Assembly: GCA_946541955.1 (NCBI GenBank)
Contig: CAMNJZ010000013.1
Span: 1 to 37,736, forward strand
Length of the DNA stretch: 37,736 bases
Origin: an uncultured Lachnospiraceae bacterium
GTDB taxonomy: Bacteria > Bacillota > Clostridia > Lachnospirales > Lachnospiraceae
Direction of reading: 5' to 3'
Part shown: positions 16,069 to 25,323 of the stretch, in pieces
How the letters are laid out: the number at the start of each line of letters is the position of its first letter
Position numbering within the stretch: the first letter of the stretch is position 1
Translations under genes and position numbers: made by a program
Notes under the pieces: generated by a model
What the model was told of the DNA's origin: nothing
Seen by the model: the letters and a program-made list of their open reading frames with translations, nothing else
Databases searched by the model: none

Positions 16069-16090
16069 TGCATGTTATTTGCATGTTATT
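16069..16090. repeat. Two tandem 11-bp direct repeats
   Basis: TGCATGTTATT occurs twice in a row (16069-16079 and 16080-16090), followed by a decayed CGCATT. The period is about one helical turn, so a protein could bind both copies on the same DNA face. They lie 24-45 nt upstream of the candidate nfnA -35 box, a fitting place for an activator. Confidence 0.6.
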
Positions 16091-16113
16091 CGCATTGGAA
16101 CGTATATAAATAC

Positions 16114-16142
16114 TTGCATTTGCGCCATAGCCTGTATTATAT
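16114..16142 (+). promoter_or_regulatory. Candidate promoter of the nfnAB unit
   Basis: TTGCAT at 16114-16119 and TTATAT at 16137-16142 with a 17-nt spacer. An overlapping TATTAT at 16135-16140 would give a 15-nt spacer. It implies a leader of about 130 nt. Confidence 0.5.
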
Positions 16143-16147
16143 TAAAT

Positions 16148-16277
16148 CCTGAATGTCAGGGACGAGCATGCCCCTGCATCGTTAGACAGACGAAGCTCCC
16201 AAAGGAGCCCGGCCGGATCCGGACACTGCAGGATCCGGGCCTGGAATGAGTAAGCGGTGAGAAGTGAGATGTAAGAT
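16148..16277 (+). promoter_or_regulatory. Structured 5' leader of nfnA
   Basis: Several short hairpins follow the candidate promoter: CCTGA/TCAGG near 16149-16161, GCTCC/GGAGC around 16194-16207, and GGCCGGATCC/GGATCCGGGCC (16211-16220 with 16231-16241, one bulge). No T-run follows the last, so it is not a plain terminator. The ribosome binding site before the ATG is weak (GAAGTGAG). I do not recognise a known riboswitch class. Confidence 0.4.
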
Positions 16278-17153
16278 ATGTTCAGAATCGAAAGAGTGGA
16301 GGCCCTGTCTTCCAACATCTATCTGATGGATGTTTATGCACCCCGTATTGCCAAGAACGCACTGCCCGGTCAGTTCCTGATCGTGCGCGTGGATGAAGAC
16401 GGCGAGCGTGTTCCTCTGACCATCTGCGACTATGATGCGGAGGCCGGCACTGTACAGATCGTATTCCAGACAGTCGGTGCGGAATCCTATCGTATGGCAC
16501 AGCTGAAGGTGGGCGATTCTTTTGCGGATTTCGTAGGTCCTCTGGGCAGGCCTTCCGATCTGTGTGAAATGCCTCTGGAGGAGCTCAAAAAGATGAAGCT
16601 CTGCTTTATCGCCGGCGGCGTCGGCACAGCCCCCGTCTATGCCCAGCTGAAATGGCTCAAGAACCAGGGCGTGACGGCGGACTGCATCCAGGGTGCCAGG
16701 AGCAAGGACATCCTGATCATGGAAGACGAGATGGCAGCGGTTTCCAACCTCTATATCTGCACGGACGACGGCAGCTATGGAATCAACGGCAACGTCTGCG
16801 TAGCCCTGCAGAAGCTCTATGACGAGGGCAAGCGCTATGACAGAGTCATCGCCATCGGCCCCATGATCATGATGAAGTTCGTCTGCCAGCTGACAAAGGA
16901 GCTGGAGATCCCCACGATCGTTTCCATGAATCCCATCATGGTAGACGGCACCGGCATGTGCGGCGCCTGCAGACTGATGGTCGGCGGCGAAGTGAAATTC
17001 GCCTGCGTCGACGGTCCCGAATTTGATGGACACAAGGTCGATTTCCCTCAGGCCATGCAGAGAATGGCTCTGTATAAGACCGAAGAAGGCAGACTGTATC
17101 TGGAAGCCAAAGAAGGTGCTTCCCACCATGGCGGCTGCGGCAGCTGCAACTGA
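16278..17153 (+). CDS. NfnA-like FAD/NAD-binding subunit (sulfide dehydrogenase/ferredoxin-NADP+ reductase type)
   Basis: Small subunit of an NfnAB-type flavoenzyme, which couples NADH, NADPH and ferredoxin by electron bifurcation. The FAD domain spans about 1-100 (PGQFLIVRVDEDGERVPLTI). The nucleotide domain starts at IAGGVGTAPVYAQLKWL (about 111-127). A [2Fe-2S] site near 223-243 uses Asp223 and Cys228, Cys231 and Cys243, the one-Asp three-Cys pattern known for NfnA. PyrK-type dihydroorotate dehydrogenase subunits are related, but no pyrD is adjacent and an NfnB partner lies 17 nt downstream. The C-terminus carries an extra His/Cys tail (HHGGCGSCN). Confidence 0.9.
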   Translation: MFRIERVEALSSNIYLMDVYAPRIAKNALPGQFLIVRVDEDGERVPLTICDYDAEAGTVQIVFQTVGAESYRMAQLKVGDSFADFVGPLGRPSDLCEMPLEELKKMKLCFIAGGVGTAPVYAQLKWLKNQGVTADCIQGARSKDILIMEDEMAAVSNLYICTDDGSYGINGNVCVALQKLYDEGKRYDRVIAIGPMIMMKFVCQLTKELEIPTIVSMNPIMVDGTGMCGACRLMVGGEVKFACVDGPEFDGHKVDFPQAMQRMALYKTEEGRLYLEAKEGASHHGGCGSCN

Positions 17154-17170
17154 GAAAGGGGATAATAAAA

Positions 17171-18565
17171 ATGGCAATGGATATGATGAAGAAGGTACCG
17201 GTCCGGGAACAGGATCCTCAGGTACGCGCCCACAATTTTGAAGAAGTATGCCTCGGCTATAATAAGGAAGAAGCGGAAGCAGAGGCTCTCCGCTGCTTAA
17301 GCTGCAAGAATCCCCGCTGCGTCGAGGGCTGCCCGGTTTCCATCAACATTCCCGGCTTTATTAATAAGGTCAAGGAAGGCGACGTGGCAGGCGCCTATGC
17401 GGTCATTTCCGAATCCTCCGCGCTGCCGGCCATCTGCGGACGCGTATGTCCTCAGGAATCCCAGTGCGAAGGCAAGTGTGTCCGCGGCATCAAGGGAGAA
17501 AGCGTCTCCATCGGCAAGCTGGAGCGTTATGTGGCGGATACAGCCCGTGAAATGGGCATCAAGCCCCAGGGCGCTTCTGAGAAGAAGGGCAAAAAGGTCG
17601 CTGTCATCGGTTCCGGCCCCTCCGGCCTGACCTGCGCAGGCGATCTGGCCAAGATGGGCTATGACGTCAAGATCTTTGAAGCCCTCCACAAGGCTGGCGG
17701 CGTTCTGGTCTATGGTATTCCTGAGTTCCGTCTTCCCAAGAAGGCAGTCGTGCAGAAGGAAATCGAAAACGTTCAGGCTCTGGGCGTTGAAATCGAAACA
17801 GACTGTGTCATCGGCAAATCCACCACCATCGATGCCCTGATGGAGGAGGAAGGCTATGACGCTGTATTCGTTGGTTCCGGCGCAGGCCTTCCCAAGTTCA
17901 TGAACATTCCCGGCGAGCAGGCCTTGGGTGTCTTTTCGGCCAATGAATATCTGACCCGTTCCAATCTGATGGGCGCCTTCTCTGAGAAGTCCCGTACTCC
18001 TATTATGCGGGCCAAGAAGGCAGTCATCGTCGGCGGCGGCAACGTTGCCATGGATGCGGCCAGGACCGCCCTGCGTCTGGGCGCTGAGGTCCATGTCGTT
18101 TACAGAAGAAGCGAAGCGGAGCTTCCTGCCAGAGCAGAAGAAGTCCACCACGCCAAGGAAGAGGGCATTATCTTTGACCTTCTGACCAACCCCGTGGAGA
18201 TCCACGCGGATGAGAAGGGCTGGGTCAAGGGAATCACCTGCATCCGTATGGAGCTGGGCGAGCCCGACGCCTCCGGCAGAAGAAGACCTGTGGAAGTACC
18301 TGGATCTGAGTTTGATATTGAATGTGACTGTGTTATTATGTCACTGGGCACTTCCCCCAACCCGCTGATCTCCTCCACCACCAAGGGACTGGAGACCAAC
18401 CGCCGCAGATGTATCGTTGCCGATGAAGGAACCGGCCAGACATCCAAGAAGGGCGTCTTTGCCGGCGGCGACGCCGTGACCGGTGCAGCGACCGTTATTC
18501 TGGCCATGGGAGCCGGTAAGGCAGCTGCCAAGGGTATTGATGAATATCTGAGCAGCGGGAACTAA
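17171..18565 (+). CDS. NfnB/GltD-like flavoprotein (NADPH-binding large subunit)
   Basis: A 464-residue protein that partners the preceding subunit. The N-terminal Fe-S domain has two four-cysteine sets (Cys42, 45, 50, 54 and Cys89, 93, 99, 103) for [4Fe-4S] clusters. The FAD Rossmann loop is GSGPSG (about 147-152). A second nucleotide loop is VGGGNVAMDAARTALRLGAEVHVVYRR. The C-terminal FAGGDAVTGAATVILAMGAGK closes the FAD site. Glutamate synthase small subunits share this fold and are often the automatic annotation, but no gltB large subunit is adjacent and an NfnA-like partner is. It is therefore more likely the NADPH:ferredoxin enzyme. A strong terminator follows. Confidence 0.9.
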   Translation: MAMDMMKKVPVREQDPQVRAHNFEEVCLGYNKEEAEAEALRCLSCKNPRCVEGCPVSINIPGFINKVKEGDVAGAYAVISESSALPAICGRVCPQESQCEGKCVRGIKGESVSIGKLERYVADTAREMGIKPQGASEKKGKKVAVIGSGPSGLTCAGDLAKMGYDVKIFEALHKAGGVLVYGIPEFRLPKKAVVQKEIENVQALGVEIETDCVIGKSTTIDALMEEEGYDAVFVGSGAGLPKFMNIPGEQALGVFSANEYLTRSNLMGAFSEKSRTPIMRAKKAVIVGGGNVAMDAARTALRLGAEVHVVYRRSEAELPARAEEVHHAKEEGIIFDLLTNPVEIHADEKGWVKGITCIRMELGEPDASGRRRPVEVPGSEFDIECDCVIMSLGTSPNPLISSTTKGLETNRRRCIVADEGTGQTSKKGVFAGGDAVTGAATVILAMGAGKAAAKGIDEYLSSGN

Positions 18566-18580
18566 AAGCCGCAGAAACAA

Positions 18581-18620
18581 AGGGGGGCAGAACCGGATGA
18601 CTCTGCCCCCTTTTTCTTTT
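18581..18620 (+). terminator. Intrinsic terminator after the nfnAB unit
   Basis: A 9-bp GC-rich core stem (18583-18591 with 18602-18610), extendable by a few A-T pairs, with a 10-nt loop and TTTTTCTTTT behind it. Confidence 0.9.
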
Positions 18621-18628
18621 GAGATCCT

Positions 18629-18646
18629 GCCTGCCTCCGGGCAGGC
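18629..18646 (+). promoter_or_regulatory. Hairpin just before the phoH ribosome binding site
   Basis: GCCTGCC pairs with GGCAGGC around a TCCG loop, ending 3-4 nt before AAGGAGAG. It sits between the nfnB terminator and phoH, where I see no promoter. It may affect phoH translation or stabilise a processed end. Confidence 0.45.
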
Positions 18647-18658
18647 GTAAGGAGAGCT

Positions 18659-19601
<943 letters not shown>

Positions 19602-19630
<29 letters not shown>

Positions 19631-20165
19631 GGAGAATTTTCCTTTTCCCTATGAGGAGGCTGCGGAGGCCGTATGCCGCTGCGTTCTGGATATGGAAAAA
19701 TGTCCCTATGATACGGAGATCTCCCTTCTGATCACCGGGCCAAAGGAGGTCCGGGAAATGAACCGGGATTTCAGAGGGATCGACAATACGACGGACGTCC
19801 TGTCCTTCCCCATGCTCTCCTTTGAAGAGGGGCCCTCCGACTTCTCGGGAGCAGAGGAATGGGAGGCGGACTGCTTCGATCCGGAGACAGACTGTCTTAT
19901 GCTGGGCGATATCGTCCTGAACATGGAAAGGATCAGGGAACAGGCCAGGGAATTTGGCCACAGCCTTCTTCGGGAATACGCCTTCCTGATCGCCCACAGC
20001 ATGCTTCATCTCTGCGGCTACGACCATATGACACAGGAAGAAGCGGCGCTCATGGAAGCAAAACAGGACCAGGCCCTGTCCCTGATCGGCATCGGCAGAG
20101 ACCTGGAGCTGCAGGACCAGCTGGAGAATATATATGCCTATCAGAGAAAATACAGCCAGGCCTGA
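19602..20165 (+). CDS. ybeY: YbeY endoribonuclease / rRNA maturation factor
   Basis: Zinc-dependent protein needed for 16S rRNA 3' maturation and ribosome quality control. The metal site H-x3-H-x5-H reads HSMLHLCGYDH, and the conserved TTDVLSFPM and LGDIVLNMERI precede it. I choose the third in-frame ATG (19602, protein MLLNIEKETEE, 187 residues) because family members begin at that point. The first ATG is at 19584 and would add six residues. The gene overlaps phoH at its start and the next flavoprotein gene by 32 nt at its end. The acidic insert between SFPML and LGDI (EEGPSDFSGAEEWEADCFDPET) is longer than in minimal members. Confidence 0.95.
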
Positions 20166-21396
20166 GGTGCTGGTCATCGGCGCAGGCGCCTCCGGGACTG
20201 TCGCGGCCATCTGCCTGGCCCAGGCAGGACTTTCTGTGACCCTTCTGGATAAAAATGAAAGTCCCGCCAGAAAGATCCGGGTGACCGGAAACGGCAGATG
20301 CAATCTGACAAATCTCAAACAGGACCCTGCCTGCTGGTATACGGGAGGCAGGGATTTTTCCATGGAAGACCTGGGCGCCTTCGGCCCGGGAGACCTCATG
20401 GGCTTTTTTGAAGAGCGGGGCGTGCGCTTCCATGACAGAGACGGCTACGTATACCCCCGGACCGACCAGGCTTCTGCCATCGCAGACACCCTGATCGGGG
20501 AGATCCGCCGTCTGCAGATCCCCTTTTATGGAAATACAAGAGTCACCGGGATCCATGCCAAAAAAGCCCCGGGAGGGGGCTTTCAGGTCTTTGCCGGGGA
20601 CCGCAGCTTTCGAGGAGACTATGTGATCCTTGCCTGCGGCGGCATGGCCGGAGAGGCCTTTGGCTGCAGCGGAGACGGCTACAGCCTGGCCAGGTCTCTG
20701 GGACACAGCCTGGTCCCGCCGGTGCCTGCCCTGACCCCCCTGCCGGCCGATCGAAAGCGCCTGAAGGGCGCCGCCGGGGTCCGCTGCCGCGGCAGCGCAG
20801 GCGCTCTGGTGGACGGCCTTCTGATCCGAAGGGAGGAGGGAGAGCTCCAGTTTACCGAGCAGGCAGTATCCGGGATCCCGGCCTTTCAGATCAGCCGGAT
20901 CCTGACAAGAGCCCTGGAGGAGGGCAGGTCAGCAGGGGTCCTTCTGGACTTTCTGCCGGAATATGATAAGGAAGCCCTGGAGAAGGAAGCCGCCTTCCGA
21001 AGGACCCTGCCGGATTCCATGACCCTGCAGGAGGTCTTCGGGGGGCTTGTCCATCCCGGCATCCTGCGGATGGTCCTGGGAGATCTGGGACTCCAGAACG
21101 AAATGAAAAAAAGAAAAATCAGTGATGCCAGGGTCCTGGAGATCCTGGAGGGCCTCAAGGATTTCCGTCTTGCCATAGACCGTATTCCGGGCTTTGACAG
21201 GGCCCAGACGACGGCGGGCGGCGTTCCCCTGGAGGAAGTGGAAAGAGGCAGCTTCAGGTCCAGGCTCCGGGAGGGGCTCTACCTGACCGGCGAGCTCCTG
21301 GACGTGGACGGGATCTGCGGCGGCTACAACCTCCACTGGGCCATGGCCAGCGGATATCTGGCGGCGAAAAGCATCACGGAAAGAGCAGGCCTATGA
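20134..21396 (+). CDS. HI0933/BaiN-type FAD-dependent oxidoreductase
   Basis: Flavoprotein of 420 residues from the HI0933/YhiN family; a clostridial relative, BaiN, was proposed to act in bile acid 7-dehydroxylation. FAD loop GAGASG at about 16-21. The family motif ARKIRVTGNGRCNLTN (about 45-60) is intact, as are FHDRDGYVYPRTDQAS and the C-terminal GELLDVDGICGGYNLHWAMASG. The true substrate of most members is unknown and nothing nearby suggests bile acids, so I leave it generic. It starts inside ybeY (32-nt overlap) and its last 4 nt overlap the next gene, so it is part of the phoH-to-proB run. Confidence 0.9.
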   Translation: MPIRENTARPEVLVIGAGASGTVAAICLAQAGLSVTLLDKNESPARKIRVTGNGRCNLTNLKQDPACWYTGGRDFSMEDLGAFGPGDLMGFFEERGVRFHDRDGYVYPRTDQASAIADTLIGEIRRLQIPFYGNTRVTGIHAKKAPGGGFQVFAGDRSFRGDYVILACGGMAGEAFGCSGDGYSLARSLGHSLVPPVPALTPLPADRKRLKGAAGVRCRGSAGALVDGLLIRREEGELQFTEQAVSGIPAFQISRILTRALEEGRSAGVLLDFLPEYDKEALEKEAAFRRTLPDSMTLQEVFGGLVHPGILRMVLGDLGLQNEMKKRKISDARVLEILEGLKDFRLAIDRIPGFDRAQTTAGGVPLEEVERGSFRSRLREGLYLTGELLDVDGICGGYNLHWAMASGYLAAKSITERAGL

Positions 21397-23048
21397 TCAG
21401 AGTCACACAGCTGAAGCTCTCCTGCGGAGCGGGAGAGGAAGCGCTGCTTAAAAAGCTCATGAAGACCCTCCGGATCAAAGACAGGGCCCAGATCCTTTGC
21501 TGGAAGATCGAGAGAGTCTCCCTGGACGCCAGAAAAAAGCCGGAGCTTTACCGGATCTATACTATAGCGGTCTCTTTGTCCGGCGGCCAGAAGGCCGAAA
21601 ACGCCCTGGTCAGACGCTGCAGGGACAAAAACGTGACCAGCTTTGTGCCGGCGCCCTATCGTTTCCCTTCCCCGGGCAAAGAGCCTCTGCGGCACAGGCC
21701 CGTGGTGGTGGGGGCGGGTCCCGCCGGGCTCTTTGCCGCCCTGCTTTTGGCCCGGCACGGCTACAGGCCCATCCTCATCGAAAGAGGAAAGCCTGTGGAG
21801 GAAAGACAAAAGGATATAGAGACCTTCTGGCAGACCGGAAAGCTGGATCCCTCCTCCAATGTACAGTTCGGAGAGGGCGGCGCCGGGGCCTTTTCAGACG
21901 GCAAGCTCAATACCCTGGTGGGTGATAAGGAAGGCAGAGCCGAATATGTCCTGGAGACCTTTGTAAAAGCCGGAGGACCGCCTGAGATCCTCTATGATGC
22001 AAAGCCCCATATCGGCACGGACCGCCTGCGGGTCATCCTGCCGGCCCTGCGAAAGGAGATCCTTTCCCTGGGCGGCGATATCCGCTTTGAGACCTGCTGC
22101 ACCGGCTTTGCCATCGAGGCAGGGGCCCTGCAGGGCCTCTGTCTGAAGGACGGGACCTTCCTCCCTGCAGACCTTGTGATCTTTGCCCCCGGCCACAGCG
22201 CCAGGGACACCTTCCGGGCCATCTACGACCAGGGCATTCTTCCCCTGGAGCAGAAGAACTTCGCCGTGGGACTCAGAGTGTCCCACCCCCAGTCCCTGAT
22301 CGACAAAGGCCAGTACGGCATTTCGGACAGAAAGGTCATGAAGAGCCTGGGCCTGGAGCCGGCCGCCTACAAGCTGACGGCCAGGGCTGTATCAGGCCGG
22401 GGCGTTTATTCCTTCTGTATGTGCCCGGGCGGCTATATCGTCAATGCCTCCTCGGAGGAAGGACGCCTTGCCGTTAACGGGATGAGCTACTATGACAGAG
22501 GCTCCAGCAGGGCCAACAGCGCCATTGTCATGACCGTGGGGCCCGAGGACTTTGGCTCCGCCCATCCCCTGGCCGGCATGGAATTCCAGGAAAGACTGGA
22601 GAAAAAGGCCTACGCCCTGGGAGGCGGCAGGGTCCCCATCCAGTCCTATGAGGATTTCCGCGCCAGGGTAAAGGGAGAAGAAGGGGAAAGAGAAGAGAGG
22701 CTCCCGGATCCGGAGGCCCTCTGCATCCGGGGCGCTGCCTGCAGAGCGGATCTGACAGCGCTTTTTACAGACCAGATGAATCTGGATTTTACAGACGGCA
22801 TGTACCAGTTCGGGAAGAAGATCCATGGCTTTGACGGCCCAGACGTCTTTCTTGCCGGCGTGGAAAGCAGGACCTCTTCGCCCGTCAGGATCCCCAGAGG
22901 GAAGGATTTCTGCTCGAAGATCAAAGGGCTTTACCCCTGCGGAGAAGGAGCCGGCTATGCAGGCGGCATCATGTCGGCCGCCATGGACGGCATGAAATGC
23001 GCAGAAGCCGCAGCCAGGGCTTACTGCCCGCCCCAGTCATTGGAATAG
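21393..23048 (+). CDS. Uncharacterised FAD-dependent dehydrogenase (COG2509 type)
   Basis: A 551-residue flavoprotein. An N-terminal domain of about 100 residues (RVTQLKLSCGAGEEALLKKL) precedes the FAD Rossmann loop GAGPAG (107-112). Then come SSNVQFGEGGAGAFSDGKLNT, FAPGHSARDTF and FAVGLRVSHPQ. The C-terminal end LYPCGEGAGYAGGIMSAAMDG is characteristic of this widespread but unassigned clostridial family. It starts at ATGA overlapping the preceding gene. Two different flavoproteins in a row, both without known substrate, downstream of RNA-processing genes is unusual, but tight spacing is common in this genome. Confidence 0.88.
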   Translation: MIRVTQLKLSCGAGEEALLKKLMKTLRIKDRAQILCWKIERVSLDARKKPELYRIYTIAVSLSGGQKAENALVRRCRDKNVTSFVPAPYRFPSPGKEPLRHRPVVVGAGPAGLFAALLLARHGYRPILIERGKPVEERQKDIETFWQTGKLDPSSNVQFGEGGAGAFSDGKLNTLVGDKEGRAEYVLETFVKAGGPPEILYDAKPHIGTDRLRVILPALRKEILSLGGDIRFETCCTGFAIEAGALQGLCLKDGTFLPADLVIFAPGHSARDTFRAIYDQGILPLEQKNFAVGLRVSHPQSLIDKGQYGISDRKVMKSLGLEPAAYKLTARAVSGRGVYSFCMCPGGYIVNASSEEGRLAVNGMSYYDRGSSRANSAIVMTVGPEDFGSAHPLAGMEFQERLEKKAYALGGGRVPIQSYEDFRARVKGEEGEREERLPDPEALCIRGAACRADLTALFTDQMNLDFTDGMYQFGKKIHGFDGPDVFLAGVESRTSSPVRIPRGKDFCSKIKGLYPCGEGAGYAGGIMSAAMDGMKCAEAAARAYCPPQSLE

Positions 23049-23061
23049 AGAGGAAAAAAAG

Positions 23062-23961
23062 GTGGATTCATTTATCAGCAGAAGCGAAAAAAACAGCCTG
23101 TACAGGAAACAGCTGAAGGACCGCAGAAGGATCGTTGTCAAGGTAGGCTCCTCCTCCCTGCTTCATCCCGAGACCGGAAGGCTCAATTACTATAAGATCG
23201 ACATTCTGACCAGAGAGCTGAGCGATCTCAAGAACCAGGGCAAGGATGTGATCCTGGTGACCTCCGGGGCCACGGCAGTGGGCAGAGAAGCCCTGCTGGC
23301 AGGCAGAGACAGGCGGGAGATCGCCGATGACAGCCCCATCACCATCAAGCAGGCCTGCGCCGCCGTGGGCCAGGCAAGACTGATGATGATCTATCAGCGG
23401 TGCTTTGAGGAGTACAACCAGATCGCCGGCCAGGTCCTGATGACCAAGAACACCATTACCAACGCCCTGAGCAAGTACAATCTCCACAACACCTTCAGCG
23501 AGCTTCTGAAGCTGGGCGTGATCCCGGTGGTGAATGAAAACGACTCGGTGGCGACCTATGAATATATGGTGGGAGACAATGACACCCTGTCCGCCATGGT
23601 CGCTTCCCTGATGGAGGCGGACCTTCTGATCCTTCTTTCCGACGTGGAAGGCCTTTTTACCGATGATCCCAGGGTCAATCCCGGCGCGGGCTTTATCGAA
23701 TATGTGGAGCATCTGGACGCTGCCATGATGCAGATGGGCAAGGCCAGCAGCGGGTCCTCCTTCGGAACAGGCGGCATGTCCACCAAGCTTTCCGCCGCCT
23801 ATATCGCCAATAAGAGCGGGTGCGACATGGTCATCTGCAATGCATCGGATATGAAGGTCATCCATGACATTGTGGAGGGAGAAAATATCGGCACCATCTT
23901 CTGCGCAGACAAGGACGAGAATTTCGAACTGGCGGATTATCTGGAGGAGCATTTCGGATAA
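23062..23961 (+). CDS. proB: Glutamate 5-kinase, short form without PUA domain
   Basis: First step of proline synthesis: ATP-dependent phosphorylation of glutamate. The 299-residue amino acid kinase fold has VVKVGSSSL (25-33), VTSGATAVG, VNENDSVAT and LLSDVEGLFTDDPRVNP, and a glycine loop near FGTGGMSTKLSAA. E. coli ProB is 367 residues because of a C-terminal PUA domain; that domain is absent here, as in many other bacterial short forms. The start is GTG with GAGAGG upstream. proA is not next to it; downstream lies a terminator and a convergent gene. Confidence 0.93.
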   Translation: MDSFISRSEKNSLYRKQLKDRRRIVVKVGSSSLLHPETGRLNYYKIDILTRELSDLKNQGKDVILVTSGATAVGREALLAGRDRREIADDSPITIKQACAAVGQARLMMIYQRCFEEYNQIAGQVLMTKNTITNALSKYNLHNTFSELLKLGVIPVVNENDSVATYEYMVGDNDTLSAMVASLMEADLLILLSDVEGLFTDDPRVNPGAGFIEYVEHLDAAMMQMGKASSGSSFGTGGMSTKLSAAYIANKSGCDMVICNASDMKVIHDIVEGENIGTIFCADKDENFELADYLEEHFG

Positions 23962-23982
23962 GACAGGGCCTGAAAATGAATG

Positions 23983-24020
23983 CATGAAAAAACCATCCCG
24001 GCGGGGATGGTTTTTTCATG
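23983..24020. terminator. Bidirectional terminator between proB and the glycosyltransferase gene
   Basis: A perfect 17-bp stem (23983-23999 with 24004-24020) with a GGCG loop. The core CCATCCC/GGGATGG is flanked by A6 and T6, so it works in either direction. It includes the stop codon (24016-24018) of the minus-strand gene. Confidence 0.92.
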
Positions 24021-25080
24021 TCCGTTTGAAGATGAAACGGTCCTGGACCTTGAAGGCTGCAAAGAAAAGAAAGCTGTCGATCAGGATCTTCAAAAGCAGG
24101 GGCCTGTTGAAGATCAGCTCCAGGAAATGGACGGAGAAGGCGGAGATCATGCACTGGACACTGGCCAGGGCCATGAACTGCCGCAGGGATTTGCGCCTGC
24201 TTTCGTTGGACCGGAAGACATACTTGCGGCTCAGGAAATAGTTGATGGTGGCTGAAACGATCCTGGCCAGGACCGTGGCCCAGATGATGGGATAGGGGAC
24301 CTGGTGGAGGATATAGGTGGTCAGGAGCCAGAAAAGGAAGAGGTCCGCCAGGGAGGCGATGAGGGATGTGGCTCCGAAGATCATCATTTTCTTCCAGATG
24401 ACCAGACTGACCAGGAGTGAATCCCAGAAGGGCCGGTAGTGCTTTTCGGCGTCGGGATTGACCGGCAGGACCGGAACGGGGATCTCCTCATAGCCCTGTT
24501 TTTCAAAGCCGATCAGAACGGCCATGTCATAGCAGTAGGTCTTTTCCTTATAGCGAAGGCAGCGCAGGACCTGGGAGTCCGGAATGCCCCGGAAGCCGCT
24601 CAGGACGTCATTCAGGTGCTTTCCGAACAGAAAACTGAAGGTGAAGCTCATGCATCTGTTGGTAAAGCGCATGCCCCGGGTGGCGCAGGGCTTTTCGAAG
24701 TCCCGGCTGCCGATGATGATCCGGCTGCGTTTTTTGTTCTTTTCCTTTGCCAGAGCGGCGGCGATCTTTACGCAGTCCCCGGGCCTGTCGCGGCCGTCGG
24801 AATTGACGATGATGACGCCGTCATATCTGCCGTGACATTTTTCCATGTAGTATTCAAATCCGGAACGCAGGGCACAGCCCTTGCCCATGTTCTGATCATG
24901 ATGCAGAATGGTATAGCCCATCTTCAGGGCCTTCTGAAACACGCCCTGCCGTTCCTGCCGGCTGCCGTCATCCACGATCACGATTCTGGTAAAGCCGTTC
25001 TGCCTGAGCTCCTCCAGATAGGGAATCATATTGTCCGGCGGATCATAGGCCGGGATCAGGATCACACATTCTCTTCCCAT
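24016..25080 (-). CDS. GT2 glycosyltransferase fused to a GtrA-like membrane domain
   Basis: A 354-residue two-part protein. Residues 1 to about 225 are a family 2 glycosyltransferase of the DPM/GtrB type: ILIPAYDPPD, VIVDDGS, then NSDGRDRPGD as the DXD-like metal motif. The rest is a GtrA-like domain with about four membrane helices (MMIFGATSLIASLADLFLFWLL and following), ending YVFRSNESRR and FIFKRT. Such fusions move a sugar to polyprenyl phosphate and/or flip it across the membrane for cell-wall decoration. ATG at 25080 begins the family correctly; a TTG at 25155 would add 25 residues but runs through the promoter. Sugar and acceptor cannot be told. Confidence 0.9.
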   Translation of the reverse strand: MGRECVILIPAYDPPDNMIPYLEELRQNGFTRIVIVDDGSRQERQGVFQKALKMGYTILHHDQNMGKGCALRSGFEYYMEKCHGRYDGVIIVNSDGRDRPGDCVKIAAALAKEKNKKRSRIIIGSRDFEKPCATRGMRFTNRCMSFTFSFLFGKHLNDVLSGFRGIPDSQVLRCLRYKEKTYCYDMAVLIGFEKQGYEEIPVPVLPVNPDAEKHYRPFWDSLLVSLVIWKKMMIFGATSLIASLADLFLFWLLTTYILHQVPYPIIWATVLARIVSATINYFLSRKYVFRSNESRRKSLRQFMALASVQCMISAFSVHFLELIFNRPLLLKILIDSFLFFAAFKVQDRFIFKRT

Positions 25081-25116
25081 AGCAGTACCTGTTTGTCTTT
25101 TTGTTTGTAAAAGTAA

Positions 25117-25146
25117 AGTATATCTTATTCTTTCAGATATTGTCCC
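25117..25146 (-). promoter_or_regulatory. Candidate promoter of the glycosyltransferase gene
   Basis: On the minus strand, GGGACA (complement of 25141-25146) and TATACT (complement of 25117-25122) with an 18-nt spacer. The -10 is good, the -35 weak. The 243-nt divergent region (25081-25323) otherwise holds only AT-rich sequence and the opposite promoter. Confidence 0.4.
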
Positions 25147-25235
25147 TTTTGGCAAATGAAAAGTAAAAAATTAGAAAAGATTGCATAAATGCAGGAAAAC
25201 GCCAACTCGTTTTTGGGAATATTGCACAGAGATGC

Positions 25236-25264
25236 TTAACAAAGAACTTGTGTTATGATAAAAT
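25236..25264 (+). promoter_or_regulatory. Promoter of the lactonase gene
   Basis: TTAACA at 25236-25241 and TAAAAT at 25259-25264 with a 17-nt spacer, about 60 nt before the start codon. Confidence 0.6.
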
Positions 25265-25323
25265 TCAATTTGTAGTAGGACCATCGGACCTGATTCTGCC
25301 GGGACAGAGAAAGGAACCAATAT

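Noticed and set aside
16278-17153. Dihydroorotate dehydrogenase electron-transfer subunit (pyrK)
   Set aside because: Same superfamily, but there is no pyrD or other pyrimidine gene nearby, and the NfnB-like partner decides against it.
17171-18565. Glutamate synthase small subunit (gltD)
   Set aside because: The fold is shared, but no gltB is adjacent and an NfnA-like partner with a one-Asp three-Cys iron-sulfur site lies 17 nt upstream.
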